Shown: piece by piece, positions 14,101-24,761 of the stretch
Position numbering within the stretch: the stretch's first letter is position 1
Layout of the letters: each line of letters begins with the position of its first letter
Assembly: GCA_949825025.1 (NCBI GenBank)
Contig: OX463778.1
Span: forward strand, 12,796,171 to 12,860,170
From: Siphlonurus alternatus
Lineage: Eukaryota; Arthropoda; Insecta; Ephemeroptera; Siphlonuridae
Reading direction: 5' to 3'
DNA length: 64,000 bases
The notes under the pieces: model-generated
What the model was told of the DNA's origin: nothing
The model's database searches: none
The model's input: only the letters and a program-made list of their open reading frames with translations
Program-made: the position numbers and the translations under genes

Positions 14101-17100
14101 TATATTAAATTTACCATCATCCGTTATTTTCAGTACAACCAATATTTTCTTATTGATATGTATAAATTAATTGTAAAAATTGTCAATAGTTTTTACCGAA
14201 CTAACAAGTAAATTGTAATACAAACATTGCACTCTTTTAGGTGTGATAGAGGAAATCAATTAAAAAAAGTAAAAAAAAAATATATGTTTTTATAATTATA
14301 TATTAATCCTTATTTGCGAAGAGTTCGGAATTTGAAGATAAAAAAGTAAAAATTTCCTGAGAACGTATATTTTATTATTTTTAAAACTCGCAGCAATAAT
14401 ATAAGAGCGATTGAAAATCAGTGTTAATTACTGACTCAAAGTAAGCAAACACGACAGTTCTCAAAACAACGACACTTTTCCGTGCGGGTGACCAGAAAGT
14501 GAATGTGGTGATGGATTGCTTGGGGACCTTGGCAATCACGTGGAGTGCTTGCTGTCGATTGGTGACCTTGGCACTGGAGGACAAAGGGATCACCACGGGC
14601 CTCCAAGGCTACCTGTGTGAGATCAATCAAAATAAATGACAATCAATGAGCGCTTTTTGTTGTTTCTGAACAAACGAATGTTTATTGTACGTTGCAACAA
14701 TAACTGACAAGATTTATTGTTATCGTTAGATCGATCTTTGTTCATTGTTAGTGACATGATTCATAACAATCATTTGTTAAAAGCGTAGTATGTTCAAATA
14801 AGAGTGACTATAACAATTAATTGAAAAATATAAATAATTATGTTAATTTTCTTTGAAAATTGCTTTACAAATTGTAACTGCTCTATATTATGTATTAGCA
14901 TCAGTAGAGCATGATAAATAATATTGTGTAATATATATACCATAATAAATATATCACCCACATCGCTCCCCTCCCCCTCCCCCTTGGATCCGCACCCCCA
15001 GACGCTCTCCAGTCCACTTTGGACAATCACTGACTATATTTATTTATGTTCTTGCTCTTGCATGTAACATGTCAACGATTATACACTGGGAGGATGGCCT
15101 AGGATGTTGAATTCAGGAACCTCGCTCGACAATATTCGTCGATCTACGGAAAAGATCACCGCCAAATGAGCCATGTACTCGAGCAGGTGGCAGCTGGTCT
15201 ATGTGGTGATGCCACAGCTAGATCTAACAGCGTAGCGCTGGTGGCTAAAGCGGCACCTTTGATAGTTAGGCTAGCCAATTAAATCAAAGTGAGCGTCGTG
15301 ATATATAACCATGGGGTCGCGTTGGCGGCAAGAGTGGTTTGAAAGTTAGGCCACAATTCCCGTATACAATTTTTTTTTAAAGTTGCACTTCCATGGAGCA
15401 GAGAAAGCGAGAAAATCGCGTGCCGCAGTCAATCAGAGGCTCGGGATTTCCTCGCCTTGCGAGGAGCAATTTTATTGCCAACATGACCGCCATACGAGAT
15501 TTCAGCTAGTGCACTTTTCTCGCCCCGCCAAGCCTCGCTTGACAATCTTGACATCGCTCCATGGATCTTAACACGAGCTCTCCCTCTCTCACAGCTGATG
15601 CGGCACGTGCGACTGCCGCTGGTGGGACGCGACTTCCTCACCACGGCGGTGGACTCGGAGCCGCTGGTCCGCCGTGACTCGGAGTGTCGTGAGCTGCTGT
15701 TGGAGGCCATGAAGTACCACCTACTGCCCGAGCAGCGCGCCTCACTCGCCTCCAACCGCACGCAGCACCGCCGACCTGACGGAGCAAGACCCTACCTCTT
15801 CGCCGTGGGTATGTCCATATGTAGTTATATCATGATGTCTAGTTAGTGTTGATGTATCAAATTATATAAGCTGCACTAATTACCCAATTATTTTTAAATT
15901 CAAGTTATTAAAATCATAAATATTAGTAATAAAATTGAAATATAATTAAGATTATAAAACGTTAATAATAAAATAATTTGCATGAATTTGATGCGATCAT
16001 GCTAAAATATGATATCATTCTGAAAGATCTTGTATAAGATACTTCTTAATCTTGCTAGATAATTCCTATTTCAAGAAGGAATGTCGGGATTTTACAGATG
16101 AATATTGAGTCGTTTATTCTACAACATCATTGCAATCGTTTATATATAATAATATTTTTGAGCATCATTTTTTGACGCAAAAGAAATTATTGACTTGTCC
16201 TATAAGCCTCAACAAATGTTATTGTATTATGACACTTTGATCGTAGGAAAAAATGGAAATAAAAATAAATTGAATTGAATTAAATGTATAAATAAATCAG
16301 ATTTCCTCTATCAACAGGAAGGATCAGAGAAAGACATGAACGGAGGCTTCAGAGAGGTCATGCACCTTTATGACACTTCCCTCCCTCTCACCCACACGTT
16401 CTGAACTTAATTATTAACTTAACGTATGTCCAGGTGGCGGTAGTTTGTTCGCCATCCACAGTGAGTGCGAGAGCTACAACCCCCGCACGGACCGTTGGAT
16501 GCCCGTGGCCCCGATGTTGTACCGTCGGAGTCGCAGTGGAGTGACTGGTCTTGGGCGGCTGCTTTACGTCGTCGGAGGGTAAGAAAATTATACAACATTG
16601 TGAATGTTAGCTATCCACAGCACTTGAGAATCTTGAGGTCGAGCAAGGAGCAGAGCATCGATGCTGTCAATAACGTAGATTTAAATGTAAGATTTAATGT
16701 GATTTTATTCATTTTGTAATTTTTTTTTTACAAAGATTCACCCCTCATGCTTGGGGCTCGAAGCGGGTAGTGATAATAGTACTTATATAAGGAAAGGATG
16801 GTGGTAGCTCTATTACGCGTCCCACAGCATTCGCTGAGGTGAGACTGAGGGAACGTTGGAAAACATCAGTCGATCAGGACAACGCCTCTTACTTTTTATC
16901 AATAGACCAAAGTGGTGTCCAAATCCTGATGAGGAACCACACACAAGTGCATAACTGCACTATGTAATATCTTATATGGGTATCTATATTATTTGTTATT
17001 TAATAATATTTATTGGATATTTTTTGAATATAACTATTTTCTTATTTATCACAAATTATCACATGCAGACTGGTGTAGACACTGTAGACAAAGGAGGGGG

Positions 17101-20100
17101 GTCATCGAAGATTATATTTTATTGATGTATTTAAAAAAAAAAAGTTTTCAAAGCCTTACACTAAATTTTTATACTTCTTACCCGTTGAAACGAGTTGTCG
17201 AGGTTATCTGACAATATTGACCTGCGTAGATACGACGGGGCGACGGACCTGGCCACGGTAGAGAGCTACAACCCTCAGCTGAACAAGTGGAGTGCCGTCA
17301 CCCCCATGGGCACCAAGCGCAGCTGCCTCGGTAAGTACCATCTCTTTATCCTTAGTGTTCTCCCGGAGCCATTGATTTATTTTTACAAGACTTTTGCTTT
17401 TATGCTTCATTTATCATTGTAACTTTGACAGTGTGGTAATTAATAATTCAAATTACCAAGACGTCATATCAAAGTGTCAAAAATTGTGAAGCAAATAAAG
17501 TGTAATAATTTATGCAAATTTAATATTTTATACAGATTTATTTGACTAAGGGATTTATTTATAAACAAATACATAAAATTTGTGTCATTATTTTTTTTTA
17601 TGAACACGGTGCTTTCAAAGGATTCAAAGCCCTATTTTATATTCCCTACACTTTCATTTGTATCAGGACTGACGCCGGAAACCGGAAAGATAGAAGAGGG
17701 GCTTTGTCAATTTCAATGTTACTCGTAAAAATAATAACTTTTTACCCTCTAGCTAGAGCTAATTCTTTATGCAATTTATAACTTTTTGATATCGACCACA
17801 ACAAATTTTATTGCACAATAAATAATAGAGTGCAAATTTTTGCCACTATGATTTTTTCATACTTTTTATAGTTTTTAAAGACCGGGAAATTATTTTATAT
17901 GAAAGTTTGGTTTTAACGACCACGCCTTTTTTTGCGGAGGCAAAGTTCATTACAATATTTATATCTGCTGGATTTCAATATTTTTTTTAACAATTCCTGG
18001 ACTCAAAAAGTTCTGAACATAATTAGAGCATGTCTTTACACCCTCTATCCATTTCTGCAATAAAAACTTTTGAGCTCGATACTAACTGATAACTACATAT
18101 TATGTTTTTACTTTTGTTGCGCACCAGTCTCACAGAAGTACGGTCATGTTGGCAGGTATCTGCAGCCTGGACGGACTGCTGTACGTGTGCGGGGGCTACG
18201 ACGGCGCCTCGTGCCTCAGCAGCATGGAGCGCTTCGACCCTCTCACGGGAGTCTGGAGTTCGTGCCCCGCCATGGCCACGCGACGTCGCTATTGCCGAGT
18301 CGCCGCGCTCGGTAAGGAACGATGGGGACACGAAGACTAAAATATTTTTGTATAACAAAACTATGATATCGGATAAAAATTATTTTGATTCTAAATGTAT
18401 ATTAGTTTTGAGTTTTGAAGCAATGCATCCTTCGTAACAAAGAATAATAATTATAAAAATAAAAGTGCAGTAAATTTGTGTAATTCAGAATAATAATATG
18501 ATTATTATGATAAATTTAAATTTTTAAAATTTTACAGTTTTGCAGTTACTATAATGAAATATATAACGATACGCAAGCTATATCTTCATAGTCGTAACCT
18601 CAAAATGATTTTTTGCAGCATGCAGCCACCTTTATTGCGCGCTTCACACACGTAATTAAATCAGCATATCTATTATAGCTGATATTTACAATCATAGATT
18701 ATTAAATTTATACTACAAAAATGTGCGGGTCCTGTTAATCTTTCTATATTTCTATGAATATAGTGATCAGTTTATTGTTTAATAATTAACCTGTAAAACA
18801 TGTTCATGAGCTTCATGGAGCATATAATACGCATGTTTCAAATTCCATACTATTTATTTTGCAAATATCACCAATTTATTATAACTTATATGACGAATTC
18901 CTTATCTGCCTACAGACAAGTGCGTGTACGCACTCGGAGGGTTCGACTCTAGCAACTACCAGAGCAGCGTGGAAAGGTTCGACCCCCGCGTGGGTCGCTG
19001 GGCACCACTGCCCTCCATGAGCAGCCGGCGCAGCAGCTGTGGAGTGGCGGCTCTCGAGGGCAGCCTCTACTGCGTGGGTGGTAACGATGGAACCATGTGC
19101 ATGGCCAGCGCCGAGCGGTTCAACCCGCGAAGAAACGCCTGGGAGCCCGTCGCGGGAATGCACTCAAGAAGGTATAACTTAATTATTTGTAATTATACCT
19201 GTATTATCAGAAGTATAATATGCTGGTGCAGATAAGGGGGTTGTCAAACTCTGCTTACCATGCATGAACGTGGAATAGATGCATATAGTCCAACTTTACA
19301 AACGTCTTACCCCGCTGCCCCAAATGACAGAGAAATCCCACATTAATTTTTTTTTCTTACATGTTTTTATCAGACATTTTATTGATCTGGCTATAATATA
19401 TCATATGCTTTATATAAATTTATTATTAAATATCGTACCAGCTATAATATAAAATATGTCCACTTTTTGAGAGTGTATTATGCTACCATATGCAGCATTC
19501 AGTCAGCTTAAAAAGAAATGTAAAATATAAAATAATGTTTTTTTTTATTATTATAAAAAAAGGAACTTTCTAAATGACGATATAAAAGAAATTTAATATA
19601 TATTTGATTCGACATTCTTTTTACAGCTATTTATTTTTATTAAATTATAAGGCGACGGACGTTTCGATCGATAAGCATGACAAATTCAATTCAATTTTCA
19701 TAGTTTCCAGTTAATTAAGCCAATTGCGTTCCATTTCTCGATAAGAATTTATTTCACTGGAAAATTAAACTGTCATTTAAATGTTAATCTCTATGGTAAA
19801 ATTTTATTACTGCAGTGTGTTAGAGATCTAGCTGATCTTGACTTTTTTTTATTAAAGTGGAAGTTCGGGATATAAATAAGTATTTTTGTTTATCTCATCT
19901 AGATAATGCCTTTAAAATGATGCGAAAACACTATGTTTATACGAATTGAGTCCTCATCCAGGCATACATATATTAATATATAACATATTTAATCTTATTT
20001 GTTGCATAAATTATATAATAAATATTTATTGATTAATTATATATGATTTGGAATATCCTATAAAATTGCTTATTTATGATTTATAATTTGTATGCGTGTA

Positions 20101-20754
20101 TTATATAGTTAAATTGAACTTGCAAGTATGAAATAGAGTATTGACCTCAAATTTTTTTATTACAGAAATGGATAGAGCGTGCAAAGTTATGCACGCTACC
20201 CTCTGATTTTTTTCAGATTTTTTAGAGCCCGGAAACTGTTTTTAAAAAATTATTGCAAGTTCTTTTTGTGACGTCACGAGACGCCGCTCCTTAACAAAAA
20301 GATAGGACTTGCCGCCGCGTGACGTCACAAAAAGGACTTTCAATAATTTTTTAAAAATAGTTCCCGGGCTCAAAAAAATCTGAAAAAAATCAGGGGGTCA
20401 TAACTTTGCACGCTCTATCCATTTCCGTAATAAAAATTTTTGAGGTCAATACTCCATTGAAATTGTTGAAATTGAAAAGTCAGTATAATTATAGCAATTC
20501 TAACGTTCGAACCTACTCTCCTTAGATCAACACACGAGGTGGTGGAGATCGAAGGCTATTTGTACGCTCTGGGCGGTAACGACGGCAGCTCGAGTCTCAA
20601 CTCGGTTGAGCGGTTCGAGCCTCGTCTCAACAAGTGGACCCTCGTCACGTCCATGCTGACAAGGCGCTCCAGCGTGGGTGCTGGCGTGCTGGACTGCTGC
20701 AACCTCGAGAAGACGCTCTCCACCGCCGCCGTGGCTGTCAAAACCGTCGTCTGA
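4820..20754 (+). CDS. KLHL17: KLHL17 (actinfilin)-type BTB-BACK-Kelch protein, 12 coding exons
   Basis: Joined exons: 4820-5185, 8753-8849, 9257-9378, 11837-11951, 12848-12954, 13840-13956, 15595-15808, 16434-16578, 17230-17330, 18156-18311, 18916-19171, 20526-20754. The 2025-nt frame encodes 674 residues and every intron is GT-AG with matching phases. Domain order is a Ser/Pro/Ala-rich N-terminus (1-115), BTB (about 120-225), BACK (about 230-330) and six Kelch repeats (about 375-660). Known family role: Cullin-3 adaptor whose BTB/BACK binds CUL3 and whose Kelch propeller binds substrate; vertebrate KLHL17 binds F-actin and kainate-receptor subunits. Features that favour KLHL17 over KLHL20/diablo are [19 protein letters not shown] before Kelch 1, [17 protein letters not shown] in Kelch 2 and [17 protein letters not shown] in Kelch 6. 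The true 5' end is uncertain. The gene converges with PHB2. Confidence 0.9.
5394..5607. mobile_element. MITE with TACAGTCAAAT termini (Tc1/mariner-like)
   Basis: TACAGTCAAATTATTTTTAT on the left is inverted at the right end as ATTACATAAATTTGACTGTA. Flanking TA fits a Tc1/mariner target. Internal CGGAAGT and ACTTCCGG are also inverted, so the whole 214 bp folds back. No ORF. Confidence 0.7.
8478..8703 (+). mobile_element. MITE with AGGTGGATT termini, copy 1
   Basis: AGGTGGATT at the left and AATCCACCT at the right are exact inverted termini, flanked by TAA/TTAA. The reverse complement of its interior matches 9595-9812 over nearly its whole length. It ends 49 bp before KLHL17 exon 2. No ORF. 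Confidence 0.8.
8753..9378 (+). CDS. KLHL17: KLHL17 exons 2-3: core of the BTB domain
   Basis: Exon 2 (8753-8849) encodes [20 protein letters not shown] then SPYFHAMFN. Exon 3 (9257-9378) encodes [20 protein letters not shown] and the [15 protein letters not shown] strand. The HxxVLxxxSPYFxxMF block is the BTB dimer/CUL3 signature. Entry and exit phases of the pair are both 0, so the 219 nt form an in-frame cassette. Inverted MITE copies flank the pair. Confidence 0.9.
9595..9812 (-). mobile_element. MITE with AGGTGGATT terminus, copy 2 (inverted)
   Basis: It starts TAAGGTGGATTTTCATG. GCGACGCGATTTT, TTACGATGCTCT and GCATTATTCGCAT follow, in the same order as in the reverse complement of 8478-8703. 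The right end is decayed and its boundary approximate. It lies in intron 3, 216 bp after exon 3. Confidence 0.75.
9813..11836 (+). other. Distal part of KLHL17 intron 3
   Basis: AT-rich intronic DNA. Apart from the MITE at 11468-11666 I see nothing supportable: no extended ORF and no clear motif. Confidence 0.6.
11468..11666. mobile_element. MITE with TATACTGG termini, copy 1
   Basis: TATACTGGAGGACGGCCTA at the left is inverted at the right as TAGGCCGTCCTCCCAGTATA. The 199-bp body is GC-richer than its surroundings and includes a TGACGTCA. A larger, diverged relative is at 15078-15366. Confidence 0.75.
11837..15808 (+). CDS. KLHL17: KLHL17 exons 4-7: end of BTB, BACK domain, linker
   Basis: Exons are 11837-11951, 12848-12954, 13840-13956 and 15595-15808. 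They encode [20 protein letters not shown], the BACK signature [20 protein letters not shown], then [40 protein letters not shown] and the [15 protein letters not shown] helix. The linker [19 protein letters not shown] is typical of KLHL17. Exon 5 ends CAG-GAG|GTCAGT, which keeps the BACK frame; ending one codon earlier would leave no GT donor. Confidence 0.88.
13957..15594 (+). other. KLHL17 intron 6
   Basis: A 1.6 kb phase-0 intron. A GC-richer patch at about 14470-14640 has two near-repeats around GACCTTGGCA but no family I recognise. A MITE occupies 15078-15366. The rest is AT-rich with nothing notable. Confidence 0.55.
15078..15366. mobile_element. MITE with TATACTGG-like termini, copy 2 (diverged)
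   Basis: The left end TATACACTGGGAGGATGGCC and right end GTTAGGCCACAATTCCCGTA match the element at 11468-11666, as does the GATGTTGAATTCAGGAACCTC-like block after the left end. It carries extra internal sequence. No ORF. Confidence 0.65.
16434..20754 (+). CDS. KLHL17: KLHL17 exons 8-12: six Kelch repeats and C-terminus
   Basis: Exons are 16434-16578, 17230-17330, 18156-18311, 18916-19171 and 20526-20754. Each repeat shows the double-glycine and downstream Tyr/Phe...Trp pattern (VVGGYDG..NKW, VCGGYDG..GVW, ALGGFDS..GRW, CVGGNDG..NAW, ALGGNDG..NKW). Several introns interrupt at or beside the GG. The C-terminus after [17 protein letters not shown] is short (about 18 residues) and ends KTVV before TGA. 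Confidence 0.92.
17783..18088. mobile_element. Palindromic MITE (ATCGACC family), diverged copy
   Basis: GATATCGACCACAACAAATT at the left and ACCCTCTATCCATTTCTGCA plus GAGCTCGATACT at the right match the other four copies. The inner AAAGACCGGGAAATTATTT and its inverted partner are also present. The element ends about 68 bp before KLHL17 exon 10. Confidence 0.65.
19172..20525 (+). other. KLHL17 intron 11
   Basis: A 1.35 kb phase-2 intron of AT-rich sequence. A palindromic MITE fills 20131-20459, just before exon 12. No other structure is supportable. Confidence 0.6.
20131..20459. mobile_element. Palindromic MITE (ATCGACC family)
   Basis: GAGTATTGACCTCAAATTTT near the left end is matched in inverse near 20430-20454. 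The arms pair over most of the 330 bp, including AGAGCGTGCAAAGTTATG and an internal GTGACGTCAC on both sides of the centre. The transcript would form one long hairpin. It ends 66 bp before KLHL17 exon 12. Confidence 0.85.
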
Positions 20755-21696
20755 CAACTCTTTTGTTTGTAACTCATACTGGGGGTGTAACCTTTACAAC
20801 GAAGTAAATAACACAAAATACTCAATGGTACCAAAATATAACATCTCATATAGGCACCATTCTTAGTTTCTATTATTATTTTATATCATTTTTTTACTTC
20901 ATAAATAGTTGAGACCCCTTAAATATAGGCAACCAACACTTCTTCTCTGCATACAGATTGCCTATACTGTAGGGGGTTATTGAGATAAAATTTAATTATG
21001 ATAGTATAGAAATTTAGAGGGATAAAAATATTTCATCAATCTGTCTTGAGGATATTTGTATTATGAAAAATAGCTAGGCCACAATTTTTTAATTGGAAAC
21101 TTAACAGTATTATTAAACAAAATAGCAGGATCTTTTAACAACTAAAAATAAAAACTAATTAGTTAAAAAAATGTAAGACTTTTGACTATTTATGAACTTA
21201 TTATTTGCCTGCTATATTGCTCGACGAGCTATTATATTATCACTCCACTGTATAGACGATCAAATAATGTGAATCACTGCCATATATATATTAATGTCAA
21301 AATAAAATTTGACTGTTAATTGACATGATCACAATCATAAAGTTGTGTGTGGCTGTGATTAAATTAATTTGTTGTAAAAAAGTGGAACATATGTTGATTA
21401 TCTCCTGTGATAATGTTAATTAATTTAATAAACAAAATGCACTTTCTCATGAACTGCCTCAATTAATAAAAAAAAAATATTAATTAACTTGTCCTTTTAA
21501 AAAATTGTGAAATATTTAAATTTATGAAGTGTGACTCAAAACTTTCACTTCTAGAGCATTTCTTGTGACTTAATAAACGCATGCAAGCAAAAGTAAAAAG
21601 AAAATTCAATTTAATGACATAATTAATTGAATAATGCAAATTACATAAATATGCATTACTTCCAGTTATATAGCGTGTGGTAATTAAGTAATGATT

Positions 21697-21755
21697 CACC
21701 TTTATTATTAATTTATTCCTATATATTATACAGGTATATATTAATAATAAAGGTG
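21697..21755. repeat. Perfect 16-bp inverted repeat
   Basis: CACCTTTATTATTAAT at 21697-21712 is exactly inverted at 21740-21755 around a 27-base AT-rich loop. It lies about 950 bp after the KLHL17 stop codon. It could be a tiny MITE or a structural element; nothing decides. Confidence 0.6.
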
Positions 21756-22914
21756 ACTACGCTTGCTTATAACTGCTCGGCGAAAAGCTGATTACTTCTG
21801 TTATTTAGTGATAACAAAAAAAAATATATTTTAATTACTACAATTCAAATTATGGACAAAAAATATTTTAATTTAAATAATAAAGGACCAAAAATTAAAT
21901 ATTTTAAACTTATGTTTAGAATGTAATTTATTGTATTTAATTAATAGAGAATTAAACAATTATATGTAACACATGATGTAACAATCTAAATAATATTGAA
22001 GGAGTGCTATACTAGCTTGATTCTGCCTTCTAAGAAGTAACAATAATTTGCATCGCCTCTCTGACAAAACTTATACACTGCCATTACATTCATTACAGCA
22101 ATTAACAAAAAAATGCATTTGAAAACTGCAGAAACACATCCAACGTTACCATTCTAAAGGGTACTTTTTACCGCTGTTGCAGCACGTTCATGTATGTAGC
22201 AACATTACAGCACAGAAATAGGAATAAAATTCTGCTAGTGCTGAACTGACCAACAAAACATAAAAAATATCAATACTGTAGCATCTTTTTTTTTTTTTTT
22301 TTTTTTTTGTATACTTACCTTAAATTAAAATAAATGCACGCCCTAACTTTAAATCAAAATAATAAATTTATAACATAAATGAGTTGAACATAATATTCAT
22401 GCAATCAATTTCCAGAGCTCAACATTTCTGCATCACACAACTCAGTTATAACAACATTATAGCATTATAGCCATCAACAATTTTGCTAAGCTGAATGTCT
22501 ATAATAATAATAATTATCATATCCCAATTTATAATTAAGTATCATTCTTCGTAGAATCATCTGCAGTTGATCCATCTCCATCAATCTTTTTCAGTGGTCC
22601 TGTAAAGCATTGAACATTTTTTAAAATACTATGTCTTTTTATAATTGTTTTTCTAACTTCAGCAATTAACAGCATGGTTTGAAAATATCTTAGCACAATA
22701 TGATGTATATTAATATGTACCAAACCATGTTATATTAAAAAGATAAATATGTAGTTTGATCACTCATGTCACTCTCTTTGCTAATGTATTCTTTAACAAG
22801 CAGAGAAAATGTACAACAGAAATAATCTTCTGACATTAAAACCCGAAATTTCACCTGTCAAATATTTGAATACAGTACTAGAAAAAGAGACTTGATCAGT
22901 CCAGCTAAAGACAC

Positions 22915-23170
22915 TTGTACTACTGCTGACCATCAATCTATCAGAAACTTCCGAGTTTTGGGGCAAGAAAAGTTACGAAAATATCAAAAGAATCCATATT
23001 TCCTTGAACAGAAGCTACACCATCGTGTATGGGTCGCTTATATATTGTGTATTGTATCGCTTATGAATGACATTAGCGCTACCGCCTTAGGAAACCTGGA
23101 AACTTAAAATTTTGGTAAATTTTGTGGCCATAAGTCATGGAGGTTTCTGATAGTAGCTGCTAGTCTATAT
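22915..23170. repeat. Imperfect foldback repeat
   Basis: CTATCAGAAACTTCC near 22938 is inverted near 23140 as GGAGGTTTCTGATAG, and flanking bases also pair partly (CTACTGCTGACC against TAGCTGCTAG). It looks like an old MITE. Confidence 0.45.
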
Positions 23171-24761
23171 TGGCTAGAGAGTGACACTAGTACCAAATAT
23201 TTATTCCTACAATAATTGCTTCCCACTACCAAAGGATGAATTGTACAGGAAAATAGATACAGGTTTTGGTGCTTAAAAATCCATGCTGTCATCTTAAAAT
23301 AAAAATTGCTTTTCAATATCCAAAATGACTTATTGAAAATAATAATTAATGCAAGAATAATAATTGAAATACTAAATAAATTTTCAAATGAAGTTTAAAT
23401 ATGAAATTAAATCAACATCTTTGCCTTTTGGAATATGCAATATATTTTTAAGAATTTGACATATCAATGTGAAAAAATTTAATGCTAATTATTTTTCAGG
23501 CCATGCTTAAAATTATATAAATATATATGCCGTATAAAAGCTAAATACTTGTATGTGAAACCTTGCAATCAATGTGTCTGCGTACTATCCAAACCCTTTT
23601 CAGCAGCAGAGTTCATCCTACTCTATCTCAAAATTCAAATATTTCCCCATAGATAATATTACTGTAACCCAATCTCACTTTTCTGATATTTCATGCCATG
23701 TGATAAACTAAACACCTGATGATAATTAAATAAAATTTCATGTAAGTCTGCAGACCAATTCTCAAATCAGCTGTTAAAATATTTATGAACTTTTGGATAA
23801 AAGGAACTGCTGAGTTAGTGGCATATTTATTTACATAGAAAATAAAAGATAACTACTCCACCTATTTGAACAGTGACGTGTCAATCTTGGTACATGAGCT
23901 GAGTGATAATGCACCACAGGGACCTTATAGAAGGAGGGTCTTCTTTTTCAATATTTATTGAGAAAAGGCCAGTTATGGAGCCATTCACCCACATTCACAC
24001 CGGTCAATACCATGTTTTATGTCAACATTTTTAGCCTAATTCAGCCATATTCTACAAAATATATATAATAAATATGCCACAAACTGAGTTTCTGCTGCTG
24101 TGCCTCTACATCTGGTCAATGTAAAGCCTGTAAGCTGGTATTATAAGATGTGTTTTTACAGGACATGGTTTGTTTAATTCTGTTAGAAACACTCACCATT
24201 ATAAATTATTTCGTTTTGAGAATTTCTCGTATCAAAAGTAAAATCACACCATATAATACCAGTAAAAGCAAAAAGTCCCCAGCTTTGTACTCTGATCTCA
24301 AATCCTAAAACCTACCATGTTGAATAAATGTATAGAAAATAAAGATAATAAAAAAAAATAAAAAGATATAAATCCCTATACAATATTTTTTTTATTGAAT
24401 TTCTTACAAGCACTATAAAAGGTTCTACAAAAATTATAATTGGAACCCAAGGACTGTAAAAATTAATATTAATTATAATAACATAATATAAAAATTTTCT
24501 CAAGCCAAGGAAATATATTCCTCTAGGCACAAAGTAACTTAAGCAGGTATTATATTTATATATATAAAAAAAACTTTTAATATCATCACAAATAATCAAG
24601 CTTATATAGGAGAAAAATGCTGAATTAAATGCAGATGAAAAAAAATATATAAAAATGGTCTCCAGATAAGATTCAAAATTTTGATACGCCCATCCTCTCG
24701 AAAGTTACTTTGTGTCAAGTGGCACGCATAGACCGACAATATTTACAGCTCCACCACAGGC

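Larger units (their letters stand above)
20755..24761. other. Intergenic region between convergent KLHL17 and PHB2
   Basis: It holds the 3' UTRs of both genes. Candidate KLHL17 poly(A) signals AATAAA occur at 21301, 21427 and 21465. A candidate PHB2 signal (TTTATT on the + strand) is at 24391-24396. It also contains a perfect 16-bp inverted repeat at 21697-21755, a poly-T run near 22286-22308 and a foldback at about 22915-23170. ORFs here are AT-rich and unconvincing. Confidence 0.6.

Noticed and set aside
14381..14642. Minus-strand frames in KLHL17 intron 6
   Set aside because: Short, with an internal near-repeat around GACCTTGGCA, and without recognisable protein features.
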